Source: Sciurus carolinensis (taxonomy: Eukaryota > Chordata > Mammalia > Rodentia > Sciuridae). Taken from it: a stretch of 64,000 nt of DNA. The stretch spans positions 94,426,143 through 94,490,142 of the forward strand of contig NC_062220.1 of assembly GCF_902686445.1 (NCBI RefSeq), read 5' to 3'. Positions within the stretch are counted from its first letter, which is position 1, and every line of letters begins with the position of its first letter. The position numbers and the translations under genes are program-made. Positions 1 to 13,299 of this stretch are shown here, in pieces. Below the pieces are notes generated by a model. That model was not told the DNA's origin and did not search any database. It saw nothing but the letters and a program-made list of their open reading frames with translations.

Positions 1-514
1 AGACAGCCCATCCACTCTGGGCTTCTATACTCACCTCCCACATTACAGTGGTCATCAACTGCATGGCTCAGAGTGGCCAACAGAGTGACTCAGTCAGCAG
101 GAAGAGGTTGAGCACAGGAAGTGGCCAGACTGGTCAGGGGGAGGGAAGATCCCTGTGGATATGCGGATGGAGGAGCTGAAGGCACAGAGAGCATATGTGT
201 TTGCAGGCAAACTCATGGCTCCAGGTCCAGAGTTAACAATCTATCACCCAGCCCTGAGTGAGCTCATGCTTATTGGTCAATGACAGATGGACACTGCTTT
301 CCTAGATCTGTTGAGCCCCTGGGAAGAGCACCACTGGCCATTCTTAAGAAGCTTATGGGCAAGACAGACAAAGTTCATGGTGGAGTGGGGTAGGGGGCTT
401 CAGCACAAGGTCCCACCCTCCATCAAATGGAGCATAACAACCTCTCCTGGTCTTGTTAATTCCCCACACACTGCCCCACTCTCAATTCATGCTAGCAGCC
501 TTCAAGGGGGCCTA

Positions 515-665
515 CTAGACCAGTACTTCTCAGTCTTCAAGGTGCCTGCGGAACTCCTGAGGACCAAATCAAAACACAGATTGTGAGTTCACGGATCTGG
601 GCGTGTGGCCTGAGATTCTACATTGCTGACAAGCTTCCAGATGAGGCCAGGTGCTATGCATTTGA
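515..665 (+). mobile_element. MER5-type hAT DNA transposon fragment
   Basis: agtacttctcagtcttcaag at the start, with cacagattgtgag and gacaagcttccagatgaggc in order, fits the MER5 non-autonomous hAT consensus. Diverged. Confidence 0.5.
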
Positions 666-1054
666 AATGCAAGATCCCAGAGCCCCACTGAAGAGGTAAG
701 TGGCACTCTGAAACCAGATCAATTTTGGTTTACCCGCAGGGTGACCTTCGAAAGTCCCTCTGGCTCTCTCTATTTCCATCTCTGCAAAGTGTGGCTGCGG
801 TCAGGATGGCGTGGTTCCACAGATGGAATCTGCCAAGACTGCCTGGCACATGGTGCATGGGCGGAATCAGGGTTGTCCCCTCTTGTCTCTGCTGCGACCC
901 TGTAGCACACAGTCACCAGCACAATAAAATCTAACTCCGCGGCCTGGCCTCTCTCACTCCCTGCTCTCCCACCTACCAGCCACCTTAAGCCATTGCATAG
1001 ACATTCTGGAAGGGAGTCGGTCTTTCCCAAACCTCCACATCTTTGTGTTGTTCT

Positions 1055-1250
1055 TGATCTCAAATGCCCTTCTCTCTATCCATACATCAAAGTCCTCCTC
1101 ATTCAGTCAGGTTCTGAGAAGAGCCCTGTCCACAGGGCTTCTCAGCAGCCTCTAGGCCATGAGGACAGGAAATGCTTTTATCCTTTTATACTCCTAGCCT
1201 TGCATACCACCTGATGTAGAGTAGGTTTCAATAAGTAATGAATGAATGAG
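1055..1250 (+). mobile_element. L2 3' end fragment
   Basis: The end gatgtagagtaggtttcaat followed by aagtaatgaatgaatgag is the typical L2 3' terminus. The upstream pyrimidine-rich part also fits. Confidence 0.55.
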
Positions 1251-2404
1251 CAAGACCAGTACTTCAGCTTCTGTAACTACTGTGACTCTGACCTATCTAG
1301 AGAGGCTAAAAGAACCTGACCACATCACCATCCTCTCTGTGTTTATGTTTGAGAAATAGAAATGCTGGACTCCACTGCAGACCTACTAAGGCAGCATTTC
1401 AGGAGGTGAATCCCTGTTGTGGATTTTTAAAAAGAAAATAATTTACTTTTTATTTGTTAACCCAGTTCTGCCAGCATGATTTTGCAGATTCTTATTTTAT
1501 GCAATGGATTTTGTAATCCATTACTCTCACTATTTTCATACTCAAATTGTCCCAGATTAAGCCTTCAAGCTGACTCTTGTGTCCTTTTGACACGTTCCCA
1601 TCAGCCTTTGAGTCACTCCTTGCTTTCCTGTGCAACAAGAAATTCCAGCTTCATTTTCCAGCATGTGTATCTTTCACAAAGCACAGCAGGTGATTCTGAT
1701 GCACACCTGGATTTGGAAGCTATCATGTCAACTAGTAGCTGCAAATCACCAACCGGTTTAGCTCTAATTCCAGAGCCAGAACCTGCAGTGAAGAGGAAGA
1801 ATCTGAGACATGAGCTGGTTGAAGGGAGCTCAGTGTCCCCCAAGCTTCCCAGGGAGCATCCCTAAGGATGACTTGGCTCACCAGATACAAGGGCCCAGGT
1901 GACTCTGATGCCCATGTGTCACCTGCCCAGCCAGTTACAGATGACAAATTTCTGGAAGAGCCCAAGGCAATAGTTGAGGGAATGGGAGGAGGTGATAGAG
2001 AGAAAGACTTTCTGGAGTAGACTGTGTTTCCCAACAAGTACAGAGAGTTTTTATGAACTCATCTGTCTGCATGGAGCAATGACAGTCATGAGACCCTGGT
2101 CTGTCCCACAAAAATCAGCCTCAAGAAGTTCTCTTGGATGGAAAAGGCTGTCCTGTGGTTTCCCGTGGAGACTAGTGATGCCAGGAATAACTCACACTAA
2201 ACAACACCTTTCCCCCACAGAATTCAAAATGCTTTCACAGATGCTTTCCAAATAACCTTTAATGTAAAAATATTGTACAACCAGAGTCACAAATAGGGGA
2301 AAAGTTTTAAAACATTTACAACTCTCGGTACTGTACCACCTTTATATTTTTTTCTGTAACTCTAAAATTATTCCAAAATAAGATCTTGAGAGAAAAGCCT
2401 TACA

Positions 2405-2885
2405 ATATGTGGTAGGCAGAAGAGTGCCCTCCTCCCTTCAGATGGCCACGTCCGAATCCCAGGAACCTGTGACTCTGTCACTTTACAGGGCCAAAGGGAC
2501 TCCGCTCCTGTGATTGAAGATGGGGGATTATCTTGGATTATTTGGGAGACACCTTGATGTCAGAGGTGTAATGATAGGAACTGAGGAGGGAGAGAGGGAG
2601 AGAGCCAGCAGGATGCTTCCCTGCTGGCTTTGAAGATGGAGGCCAAGAAATGTGGGCAGCCTCTAGAAGCAGAAAAAGACAAGCAAATAGGTTCTTCCCA
2701 GAGCCTGCTGAAGGAATGCAGCCTCACCAATACCTTGTTTTTTTAAGAAACCAAGACCTTTGATTTATTTGAAAAGAAACCAATACCTTTTTGGACTTCT
2801 TAACCTGCAAAACTGTAAGATAATAAATTTATGTTGTTCAAGTTGTGGCAATTTGTTACAGCAGTAATTAGAAACTAAAACAAAC
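2405..2885 (+). mobile_element. MaLR (MLT1-type) solo LTR
   Basis: It begins tgtggtaggcagaagagtgc and holds gctggctttgaagatggagg, the sequence around agcctctagaagcagaaaaa, and aactgtaagataataaattt near the polyadenylation region. It ends around ttagaaactaaaaca. These are hallmarks of MLT1-like LTRs. No internal sequence follows. Confidence 0.75.
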
Positions 2886-5800
2886 ATTATTTTTAAATTC
2901 TTTCTAAAAATATGCCAATGTATTGCTCTATTGACCACTATACTTTTGATCACACTCTTATTCACTTTTCTAGATCACATTTTATAAACTGTTCCATGAA
3001 GCTGTTACCTAAAACTCTCTATTTATTTCCCCACCACCAATCTTGTTGTTTTGTGATTGCTATTTGTTTAGCTGAGGGTCCTATTCAACCTGGTCCTCAC
3101 TCTCTAATATACTAGAGTTTCACTGAGCATTTATTACTCTTCTTTTCTTGAATGTATTATAGATGGGTACTCTTTGTGCCAGTGCCGTAAACCTTTCTAA
3201 GTGTAGATGTCATATGACATTCCTCTAAAAATGGAACACGGCCGAACTCCCCCAGATCTAAAACAAGCTGCATTATTCTACCACAGGGATATGTTCCCAG
3301 AAATTAAATGACTGGCATCCCAAACTTGACCTGTAAAATGATTCGTAGTTCAGTAATCCACTGCTCCCGTGCACACATGGCCGTGCAGAAGTTGTAACCA
3401 CAGTGGCATGTCCTGTGTGCCTGACAGTGTATTGGCTCTGGAGCTCAGGGAGGCACTCGTTATTCATGTCATCTGCATTCTATTTCATCCACCATGACCC
3501 AATTTCCCACTTACCCATCAGAGACCTAGAGACCTCCCTGCCCAGGAGAGAAATGGGCTTCAAACTAGGCAAATCTGTATGTCCTGATTAACAGCCCTGA
3601 TTAGATTCTACTCCTGTGGCCAAACCCACACTATGGAATAAGCTAGATACCTCTCATCAAATCATTAACTTCCACATGAATGTACCAAGGACAAATACAC
3701 ATAGCGTCTCCCACATTCACTTCCAGGCTGCCTGTACTAATGGCTGGTAAAACCCTAGCCAGATGGGGCTGTGGGAACTGTTTCTTTCCCTTCCTATTGA
3801 CAGTGTCTTCTTTCATTCTATTGATTGTCTGTGCCCACACCCTTCCTTGTCGCCCTCCAGTCTGCCCTGACTGGCTCGTCCCTTCTACTAGGGCTCAAAT
3901 CCAATATCAGCTGGGGCTCCTTCTCTGGCTGCAATTGCTCAAAGGTCCTGCTTTCCAGGACGTGTGTTTCGGAGCCCTCACTCTCCTGGTTGCTACATGC
4001 TACTGCATGAGTTCGTGCAGATGAAGATGCTGAGAAGTTGGTCCCTCAGGTTGGCTGCCTAAAACTCTCCAACTCCAACTGTCCCATCTGTCTGAGTAGT
4101 ACTGTGACTCTGAGATGAGTTTTCTTATTCTCAGATTTGTGTTGGTAAAGACCTGCAGGCTGAGCAAAACCTGGAAAAGGAGAAGAAATCATGGATTCTG
4201 TCCTACTTGTACTGTGACATCAAGCCTACCATAAGTGGGGACTGTGAGATGATAGTGTGTAACTGTTTCCTATCTTGACCTAAAATGGACCGCATCAAGA
4301 GACTTTATTAAGTTTCAGTTAAATCAACCATTCATCCTTTTCTCTTTATCCTGGTATAGGTGATCTGCCTTAGGCTATAAGTTAACCCACAAGACTTTTA
4401 TTATAAAGAGAAGGTTTTGATACAAGCAGTACTAGGGGAAGAGAAAATAAGTTTTCCCGTAATTAAAGAAACTTGAGGGGTTCTCAAGCAGGTAAGAGTT
4501 TTTGGGAGAGTCATTTTTTCTGGGGACAGGGGAGGAGGAAGGATTAGAAAAACTCACCCACTGAAATCTAACCCCATACCACACCATGTTCAGGATCTCT
4601 CTGATTCCTCCTCACTACCTCTGAGCAGCGCAGCAGAGATAGGCATGGGCTGGGGGCTCGGGTGGGGTGTTCAGGATTGGGCCCAGTCAGATCAGCCACA
4701 CCAGACAGTGCTGCCTTGCCACTAAGTGGCTGGAGTTCTTGGTAATGTCCAGTGTCTACAGAGATTTCTATTTGCCGATAGTGGTGGGCCCCTTCTTCGG
4801 GACATTGTATCTGATGTCCAGGGTAAGCCTGGCTGGGTGGACCACGGCCAGGAATTCTGTGTTCCCTGGAAAGCTGGTCATGGAGATGAGTCTTCCCATT
4901 TGAAAGCGGGCGTTGCTCCCCCATGAGGCTTACCCTGAAAATGCTCCTGGCCCCAAAGCCATGACGGTGACCTGAAAACACCCGATCTGGCCTGGAGGTT
5001 CACCATCCACAAACCGGATGGGCCACATTCTCTGTGGTCTTTAATTTTCCCCTCTCCAAAAACTGATTCTCATAAACCAGAATTCCTGGGAAAGGAAGTG
5101 CCCCAGGAAACGCTCTGGCAATCTCTCCCTGACTGCTCTAGAGGTGTTCCAGCAAGGGAAGCCCAGGCTGCCCAGTTCCCACGGCATGCTCGGAGAAGCA
5201 ATACGAGGGTTCTACTGCTCCTGCTCCAGAGGGCAGCTGTGCATCCCAGTGGGGGGGCCCTGAGCAGCCATTTCCCTGCTGAGAACTGGGGGTGTGGTCC
5301 ACAGTGATTCTATCACCTAGGTCCACCACCTAGGTCCAGGTCCAGAAGCATCGTGGGTCAGTCCGTCCAAGCTTTTGTCACCAGTCAACACTTCTGGAGT
5401 GCCAGTAAATATCCCTCAACAAAGACACATTTAGCCCTCTGCCCTGAAACCCCATCTTAGCTGCCATGATCACCTATTTTAATCAATAAAATTTTTTCTT
5501 AGTTGCTTTATGAATCAGTCTCAGGCCTGATTCACCTGTTGGCACTGGAGGGCACTGTCCAAATCCAACAGATCTATGCCTACCACTGCACCCACAGGGT
5601 AATGGCCATGTGGAGAGACTCAGGGAAGGCCCCAGAAAAGCCACTCTTCAGTTCCAGACATAGCTTTGAAGTGTTCAATCTGTTTACTTGCTCTTCTACC
5701 CCAACATGCCTTTTCACAGATGCTGCTGTTTCTGCACTGCGACTTCCATTCCCTCCCAGGATCCCAGCTAGGATTCAGCAAAACTCTAACTGGGCAAAGG

Positions 5801-6170
5801 ACTGAGATGCCTATCAGTCTTCCAGGCTAGCAGGAACCAGGTCCCAAAGGAAGGAGTTCTCTGACCTTCATCTGTGCCCATGTCAACCCTCGGATTGAGA
5901 AGTAAGGCCTTTCCAGAGTGATCTCAGATCCTTGTGGCATTCTGACTCGAATGACCTGACTGGCTTCTCTTCCACTGTTCCCTGCTGCATCTGCTCCCCA
6001 TACTAGCAAACAACTAAGGGCAGACCTCAGGGTCCGGGAGAGGCTGGACCTCAGTCGGCATTCATCTGGACCCTCCTGGGAGCCTCCCACATTCAAAATT
6101 TGTCTAATGACATCAAAGCTTGCCCCAGGAATACCAACGGGTCCCAACCAAACAATGACGGTCAGTCTCA
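2886..6170. other. Intergenic stretch without a recognised gene
   Basis: Reading frames here are short and unsupported by splice or codon patterns, including 114- and 137-codon ones at 3680-4024 and 4568-4981. No young repeat was seen. Confidence 0.6.
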
Positions 6171-6171
6171 T

Positions 6172-6262
6172 GCTGGCAGCACATCAGAATCAAATGTATG
6201 AAAAATGGGTACAGACCCCAGCCCAAACAAAGCTGAATCTCGGGGAGAGGTAGACGCGGGAA
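6172..6262 (+). mobile_element. MER5-type fragment
   Basis: gctggcagcacatcagaatc followed by acagaccccagcccaaacaa. Partial and old. Confidence 0.5.
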
Positions 6263-7984
6263 ATTTTTTAAAAAATTGCCCAGATGGTTTATTAAGAGAG
6301 TCTACGCTGAAAGAGAGGTGCAGGCTGCAGGGGCAAGATCTGAAATGAAGAATGTCCAATGGCAGCTGAGAAGCAGAGGCTCCCCTGGAATGCTCCAGGT
6401 TAAGCTTCCCCTCACAGTTCAGCTCCCAGGCTGCACCCTGGCCCTCCGCTCTGAATCCCTGCTCCAAACCGATAGCCCTGGTTCCCGCCACCTTGCCTCT
6501 TACCACACCACTTCACATTGGTGACCCGGCTGAAGCACAGCCTGCTTGGTCCCTTCCTTTGCTGGTTTGAGCTGTGACTACTCAGCATGCCTGCACCCCA
6601 AGGCTCCTGCATGACTATGCTCTCCACCCCAGTCCAGGCTCCCATGATGCTGCACCGCAGTCCCAGGCAAACCACTCTGGGCAGCCACCTGCATGGCTAG
6701 GAGGGAGAACCCAGAAAACTATGGGTGGTTTCCCTCAGAATCTGGATGACACCTCAGTTAATCTGCAAGACCTAGAGTGCAAGAGATGTTTATTGAATGC
6801 AAAAACAAAGGTGAATTCGAAAGCCTCACTGAAATCATTGATTTCAACCTGATCCTCAATCTGAGTTCTTACCAAATGTGCCATCAAGTGGCTAAAATGA
6901 TAGATTGATGCTTCTCAGAGATCTGTAGGCAACAGGGAGAGAAAAAGTGGGATGGAGTCTGGCAGCTCGCAGCAGTTGGGGGCACTTGACTGTGTTGTAA
7001 TCCTTACTGGATTAACAGCCAAAAGTTTGAAGATGCAGGTTATGGGGTGGGGGGTGGGCAGCAAGGAAATGGCAGTAGGTTTCTGTAGAGGGACTAGCTT
7101 TGTTTCTGGGTGATGGTCTTACAGTCTTTATTATACACACACACACACACACACAAAAGGCCTAACAAAGTACCAGGAAGCCAGACAGGGATTAATGGAG
7201 TGTCAAGGACAAGGGATGGTGATTAGTCCATGTCCTGGTTCTATATACCTGAGGTTCAGGAAAGAGAGCACAGAAACAAATCATAGTGGGCCAAGGTCCC
7301 AAGAGAGCATAACAGGAGAGAGGGGCTCTAACTCCCCATTTGATGTCACCATGGCAACCAGAGAGGAGCTGGCAGGAAGACTGGACAAAGGGCCTTCTTC
7401 CCTAGCTGTGAGTAGCAAGAGGTTCCAGCCTGATGAGCCAACAGGGTGGGTCAGTCTGTGCCTAGAGAACCTGGACCCAGGCCTGAGGCCTGAGTGGCTG
7501 GGCCCTTTGGAATTTGGCCTAAGTGTGCCGGGCCAGTTGGGACCAGGGATGCAGGGGGAGATGCCTCAAACCTCAGCATTCTCAGCAATTGCTTCCATGC
7601 CTGGGGGCCTCCGAATTGTCCAGACTGAGCACCTACAGGTACTTCATTTTCTCCTCACAGCACCTCCCAAGAGCCAGCTTATGTGGGACCTGCTTTGTAT
7701 ACAGGGGGCCTTTTTAAGAAAAGAAATGCCAGTCTACCAACATGGAACTAGGTCCAAAGGTAGGTATTTACTCAGAAGTGAGGGCTAGATAAGCCAGGTT
7801 TCATTAGCTTCACAGCAAATTTGGCTCTGGGAATGGAGAGCAGCAACCCATCTTAAAGGTCCTGACACAGAGGCTCGGACTGGGAAGTGAATTAGTTAAC
7901 TAGGATTCTAACCCAGGTCAGTTCAGTGTAGGGCAAGTTAGTAGTAATATCCAGTAAAAGCTCTGAGGGTGGTGGTGATGGGGA
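6263..7984. other. Intergenic stretch; contains one long but unsupported frame
   Basis: The 197-codon frame at 7195-7788 has no recognisable domain, and its 3' part and the sequence beyond (to about 7935) look MIR-derived. The (AC)n run is at 7133. Nothing else was identified. Confidence 0.55.
7133..7156. repeat. (AC)n microsatellite
   Basis: About 11-12 uninterrupted AC units. Confidence 0.95.
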
Positions 7985-8330
7985 GTAACTTTTAAAAAGA
8001 TGGTTGATCTTTGATGTGCAGATGCTAACACACAACACAGGGCTGGAGGGGAAGAACAGAAGTTCATTGGATTAGACAAGGGAATGGAGGGAAGGGAGGG
8101 GGACCGGAATAGGAAAGACAGTGGAATGAACTGGACGTAACTTTCCTATGTTCATATATGAACACATGACCTGTGAAACTCCAATCGTGCACAACCACAA
8201 GAATGGGATCCTAATTAGAATAAGTTATACCCCATATACGTGTACTATGCTAAAATGCACTCTATTGTCATGTATACCTAAAAAGAACAACAAATAAATT
8301 GCTCAATAAAAAAAAGTTAAAAAAGAAAAA
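7985..8330 (+). mobile_element. L1 3'UTR fragment
   Basis: It matches the 3'UTR of the L1 at 30520-30790: gatgtgcagatgctaacaca, the G-rich stretch at 8085-8105, and aatgcactctattgtcatgt before an A-rich end. Only the 3'UTR is present. Confidence 0.75.
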
Positions 8331-8897
8331 GCTGATAGATCTAATTTGCCTCATAAAGGGATCTAAGTCACCAGCCACTTTGGTGGTGCTTGTCTGGGCA
8401 TAGTTTGTGCCCTGCCCAAGCCCTGGGAAGAAAGCAGCAATGGGGACAAACAGGTCCTGCTCTCCAGGGGGCGGGGAGGAGTACAAAAGCCACCACCTCT
8501 ACCTCTGGGCCCAGAAAGAAAGTCTAGAGTCAAACACACTGTTTTCTACTGACTGATGCAGGACCCGTAGGAAAGGTGCTCTGTTTGTTTAGGAAATACC
8601 TTGAGAAGTCTGTGGAGGTGGAGAGACTACAAAGAGGTGCTAAGTCACTTTACATAAGAAAAGAGTGCCCTAGGGGACCAGAAGGCTGGGGAGGGGGGAG
8701 GCCCTCGGGGAGGGAGCCCAGGGGCAGGGGAAATAGGACAGGAAGGAAGCCCAAGAGGGCAGCTGCCTGGGATCTTCCAAAACCAGCCTCTCTGCCCTCC
8801 CGTGCTTTTACACCATTGGTCTCCTCCACATCCAAGGGCTCAGGGAAGCAGGGAAGCGCACGCGGAGGTCTCGGGTGGATGGATGTTGCATGGGGAT

Positions 8898-9058
8898 GAG
8901 AATGTGTGAGTGTGCATGCCTGTGAAGGTGTATGAGTGTGCATGAGAGTGCGAGTGTGCACATGCAAGTGTGTGTACGTGTATATGAGAGTGTAGGAGTA
9001 TCAAGTGTGAATGCCATGTGTGAGAATGGGCATGTGTGTGTGTGCGCGTGTGTAGCCA
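8898..9058. repeat. Diverged (GT)n-rich tract
   Basis: Alternating GT with many interruptions (gtgtgagtgtgcatg-like words), typical of an aged microsatellite. The Cys/Val- and His/Thr-rich frames in it are not genes. Confidence 0.9.
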
Positions 9059-9289
9059 AGATCCACGACTGGGTTAGGTCAAACACGTCCATGAGGAAAC
9101 CCAGGGGAAGCAAGAAGTTTGACAACGCCCAGGGGCTCACCAAAATCCCAAATTAGGTCTTGGGTGGGGGTGGGGATTTGTGGTCATCTCCTTTGGGTCT
9201 GGGAGGGCGGCATCCTATCGGATCTCTGGGTGGTAAAAGGGAAGGAGCACTTGAGCAGCCAGACGACTGTGGCACTCACATCATCTAAT

Positions 9290-9412
9290 CAATGCAGTCA
9301 CAACAGATGGGTATTTTTTATTCCTGTTTTGCAGATAAAGAAATCAAGTTCTAGTTGAACAGGCTTAGCAACCTGCCAAGAGCAAGTACCTATTAAGCAC
9401 AGGATGCTTGGC
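9290..9412 (+). mobile_element. MIR fragment
   Basis: ttcctgttttgcagataaag followed by aggcttagcaacctgccaag matches the MIR core. Confidence 0.6.
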
Positions 9413-9935
9413 ATGGGACAGCCCCTGCCCTGGGATCCTACAGTTCCCCTTTCTCTTGGTGGTATTCCTTCCACTGAGTCTTTTTCTAGACCCACTGGCC
9501 GTAGAATCCACTGTGAGGACTAAGCAGGACATTCCACGTGGGCAAGGCCAGGAAAATGGGCGACTCTGGGATGCAGTTGCCGGCCCTGTTCCCTCCCCCA
9601 GGCCCCTCTCCCTCTCCTCCCACCCTTTCCCTGTCTGGTTTCTTATTGAAACCAGTGGAAAATTACCCACACAGTCACTGGTATCCAGCTCATAAATGGG
9701 GACATTTCTCCCCGCTGCCAATTGCCCCTGAACTCTTGACCAAATGTGTGGAAGCCGGTTTTAAGTGTGACCTCACACATTAAGTGAAAATGCTAGAGGC
9801 AAATACACGTTACCTTTTTAAAACCTCTTTACAGAAATCAGAGAAAAGCATTTTAATGAAATTTTTTTAAACAGCTGAAGATGAGACCTTTAAAAACTTG
9901 ACAGTAAATAAACTTGTGAGTCATGCCAACTAATT

Positions 9936-10053
9936 TTATCCATTTTATATTTTATTTTGTTTTATTTTATTTACTTTTTAGGAGCTGGGGATTGAACCGA
10001 GGCCCTCACACATGCGACACAAGCACCCTACCACTGAGTCACATCCCAGCCCC
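9936..10053 (-). mobile_element. ID SINE, antisense
   Basis: Reverse complement of an ID element with its A-rich tail (T-rich on +) and ggggattgaaccgaggccct. Flanking duplication: catgccaactaatt (9922-9935) against catgccaattaatt (10054-10067), 13 of 14 the same. Confidence 0.9.
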
Positions 10054-10859
10054 CATGCCAATTAATTGTAATGTGTTGCCCAGCTGACTGACACCAAGAC
10101 ACGGCTACCTGTTTTTCTTGGTAAAGTGTAAAATAACTGTCTAGCCGGATCTTTGTGTGATAATAAGCATCCAATTATCACTAAAAATGATCCAGAAGAT
10201 CTGCCAGGCCTCAGAGATTCAAGTAGAACTCTGTGTGCTGGTAGAATTGGGTCCAAAAAGAGAAACAAACTTTTAAAAAATGCTATTTACTATTTGTTGT
10301 TTATCTGTGCAATCAGGTGGGTACTATTGTGTGTGCCTTTTTAGAGAAGGAATTGATGTCAATCTTGGAATCGCCCAGTTCATTTTCTCAACATAGGGCA
10401 GGATGGCACTTTCCCGACCCCTTGATGTTAGTAACATCACTTCCAAGTGGAAATAGTTTCCTCCCCCGCAAATGAGGAAAAATATTATCTGTCCCATAAC
10501 CTGCTGGATGGATTTAATATAGTAATGCATATACAATAACAAATATAAAGATATATAGCATAATGTATGGCACATAGTAAATGCTTAATAAATGTTAGCT
10601 GCTATTATTTTAATGGCAGTGATTACAGGATGTTGCTCATAGCGAACCTTCAGCAACTTCCTGTCACATAAGTTGTAAGGTCAAACTGCTCAGCTAAGTA
10701 TTCCTGGTTCTACTTCCGCCCTGATGCTTCTGTTGTGACTCAAGCAAGCTCTGAATGAGGCCACCTTTCTTAGCACCTGGACAGTACAATCCGGGAATGA
10801 GAAGGTTAAGACAGGAGACAGAACCTGAGACAGGAGCTGCATTAAATTGCCCAGCCTCA

Positions 10860-11053
10860 GCTGGGTGCGGTGGTTTGGGAGGCTGAGACAAGAGGATTGA
10901 AGTTCAGAGCTAGCCTCAGCAATTTAGTGAGGCCCTAAGTAACTTAGTGAGACCCTGTCTCAAAATAAAAAATAAAAAGGGGTGGGGATGTAGCTCAGTG
11001 GTTAAGTGACCCTGGGTTCAATCCCACTACTCCTCAAATAAATAAATAAATAA
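10860..11053 (+). mobile_element. Dimeric B1+ID SINE (B1-dID/MEN-like)
   Basis: The left part is 7SL-derived (gggaggctgagacaagagga); the right part is tRNA-derived (ggggatgtagctcagtggtt). It ends in (AAAT)n. Flanks ttgcccagc and ttgcctagc suggest a target duplication. Confidence 0.85.
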
Positions 11054-11711
11054 ATGTTGCCTAGCTTTAGAGTGCCCCATCAGGGCAGTGCCTGCCTCTG
11101 CCAACCTGAGGTGACCTGAAAGACTCAATCCACCAGGACGAGCCCAGCTGTAGGGAAGTCATCCTGGCAATTAGTGTTGGTCATTGTGCCTGTTCTTGAA
11201 GGAAAAGTTTTTGTTCATTTATAGTGTTGGATTAAAATATACGCATTGGGGTTCCTGTTCTGAGGATAATAAAAAATAATGGACCAGGTGGATTGGGGAA
11301 AGAGACCAGAATCTGAAGTACCACCAAACCCACAGTGAGTCGGTCATCCCCCTCACTCACACCAGTACCATCTGACCTGGATCAATAGGCCTGCAACCTG
11401 GATAGGCACAACAGTACCAGACAGAACTCCAGAAAGATTCCCCACTTTCTGGTCCAAGGAGGGAGGGGGAAGAACTTCTAAGGGTCATAATAGGGGGGAA
11501 GACCCCTTCGTTTTTAAATCTTTCTTCTATCTTTCCATCCAGCCTCTAGGTACTCCTGCAGTGGCAGCAGCAACAGCATTGATAGCAGTAGCCAGGAGGT
11601 GCCTGAAAAGGGGCATTGTCTCTCTGACACTGTAGTCCCAAGAGGCTGGACAAAGTAACATTGTTTCCCCTCTCTCCGTCCTTTCACTACTTGCCCCTGC
11701 TTCCTGTAATT

Positions 11712-12086
11712 GTCAGTTTTTCATTACTATAACAAAATACCTGGTGCAGGCTGACACTATAAAGAAAAAAAAGTTTATTTTGCTCACATTTTGGATGACT
11801 GAAGTCCAAACAGCATGTCACAGACCCTTGAGAGGGCCTCCTCAGATGCATCACTGCATGGAGAATGATCTTCTTTCTGGCAGAGTCCTAGGGTGGCACA
11901 TGGCATTACACAGCAAGAGACAAGTAGGACACATGTATGTCTATGTGCATGTATAATCCTAATCACTTCCCAAAGACCCCACCTCTACACACCATAGCTG
12001 AATGAAATTTCCACACTTTTAATACCTCACTTGGGCATTAAATTCTAACTTTAATTTGGGGGCACAAGTCATATTCAAACTATAGT
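11712..12086 (-). mobile_element. MaLR solo LTR, antisense
   Basis: The plus strand reads cattactataacaaaatacc, agtttattttgctcacattt and ccaaagaccccacctctaca, the usual reverse complement of an MLT1/MST-like LTR. Confidence 0.7.
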
Positions 12087-12099
12087 AGCCTCATACTTC

Positions 12100-13110
12100 A
12101 GTAGGGCTATGGGAACTGATAAGCATAGTAAAAAAAATTAAAGACCCAGTTTTCTGACCAGAAGACCATAAAATGGTCCTCAAGAGAATTGAAAATGTCA
12201 GACTGATCTCAGAAAGGAGGGGGCCCAAGAGAACTTCTCATGTGAACTCCTGAGCTTATAAGTTGCACATGGTTTGAGGGCTGAACCTTGATTACTCTAT
12301 CATTCAGGACCCCAAATTGTCACCGGATCATACACACACAAAAGATGCAAATAGCAATGCAAAGTCCATAAAAATTGAATGGATATTGGGACCACTGTCC
12401 ACAGAGGTGGATTAGAACTTAAGGTTGGAGCCAGATTGATTACCTAAAATGAAATAAAATGAAAATTAAAATTCATTTTAGGATTTAAATAAGACATAAA
12501 TTCTCATAAGATAATATCCAAAATGATATAATTCAAAAGTATTTGTCAGGGGTTAGGGAGGTAGCTCAATGGTAGCTCAATGGTAGCTCTCAAGGCCCTG
12601 GGTTCAATCCTTAGTTCCACAAAACAAGCAAACAAAATTATGTGGTATTTGAAGAAAGCAAAAATATTGATATATAAGGGAAAGGACAATCAACAAAAGT
12701 TGAAATACTTAGCTAGAGATGCTAAGGCAACTATTATGGTCGTGCTCCAAGAAGTAAGGGCAAATTCTCTTGAAATGATTGGAAAGATTAAAAGTCTCAT
12801 CAAAGAACTAATAGACACCAAGAAGAACTAAATAGAAATTTGGGGGAAACAGAAAATTACAATAGTTGTAATAAAACATTAACTGGATAAGATTAATAGC
12901 AAAGTGAAGAAAATTGGTGAACTTGAAGAGAGACCAATAGAAATAATCTGACCTGAACAACAGAAAGAAAAAATTTAAAATCAATGAACAGAGCCTTAGA
13001 GATGTGGAACAATATTAAAAAGTCTAATATCCACATTGCTGGAGTTCTAGTAAGTAGAAGGGAAAGAGTGTGGTGCAAAAAAGAAGAGAGAGACCGGTAA
13101 AGTAATAGTA
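12100..13110 (+). mobile_element. Old L1/HAL1-like ORF1-region fragment with an ID SINE inside
   Basis: A-rich, diverged sequence matches the ORF1 part of an old L1 or half-L1. The end around 13000-13085 (tgctggagttctagtaagta, agagtgtggtgcaaaaaa) is the clearest match. No usable ORF1 remains. An ID element sits at about 12548-12640. Confidence 0.5.
12548..12640 (+). mobile_element. ID SINE with a short internal tandem duplication
   Basis: ggggttagggaggtagctca is the head; the words tagctcaatgg and tagctcaatgg recur in tandem before ctcaaggccctgggttcaat. An A-rich tail follows. Confidence 0.75.
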
Positions 13111-13299
13111 CTCTAGGGTACTACTTTAGGCCAGGACTTGACTTAACCACTCCATGGCTCAGTTACCTCAACTGTAAAGTGGGAATCACTTGGATATGGG
13201 TGGTCAGGGATCGGAGGAAGTGGGCAAGGAAGTTCTGCCATGAGGATGGACTCTTCTTAGCAATGTGAACATGTTTTGTTCGTGTGGTACGTCTGCTGT

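Noticed and set aside
8650..9156. His/Thr- and Cys/Val-rich frames
   Set aside because: They arise from the diverged GT repeat.
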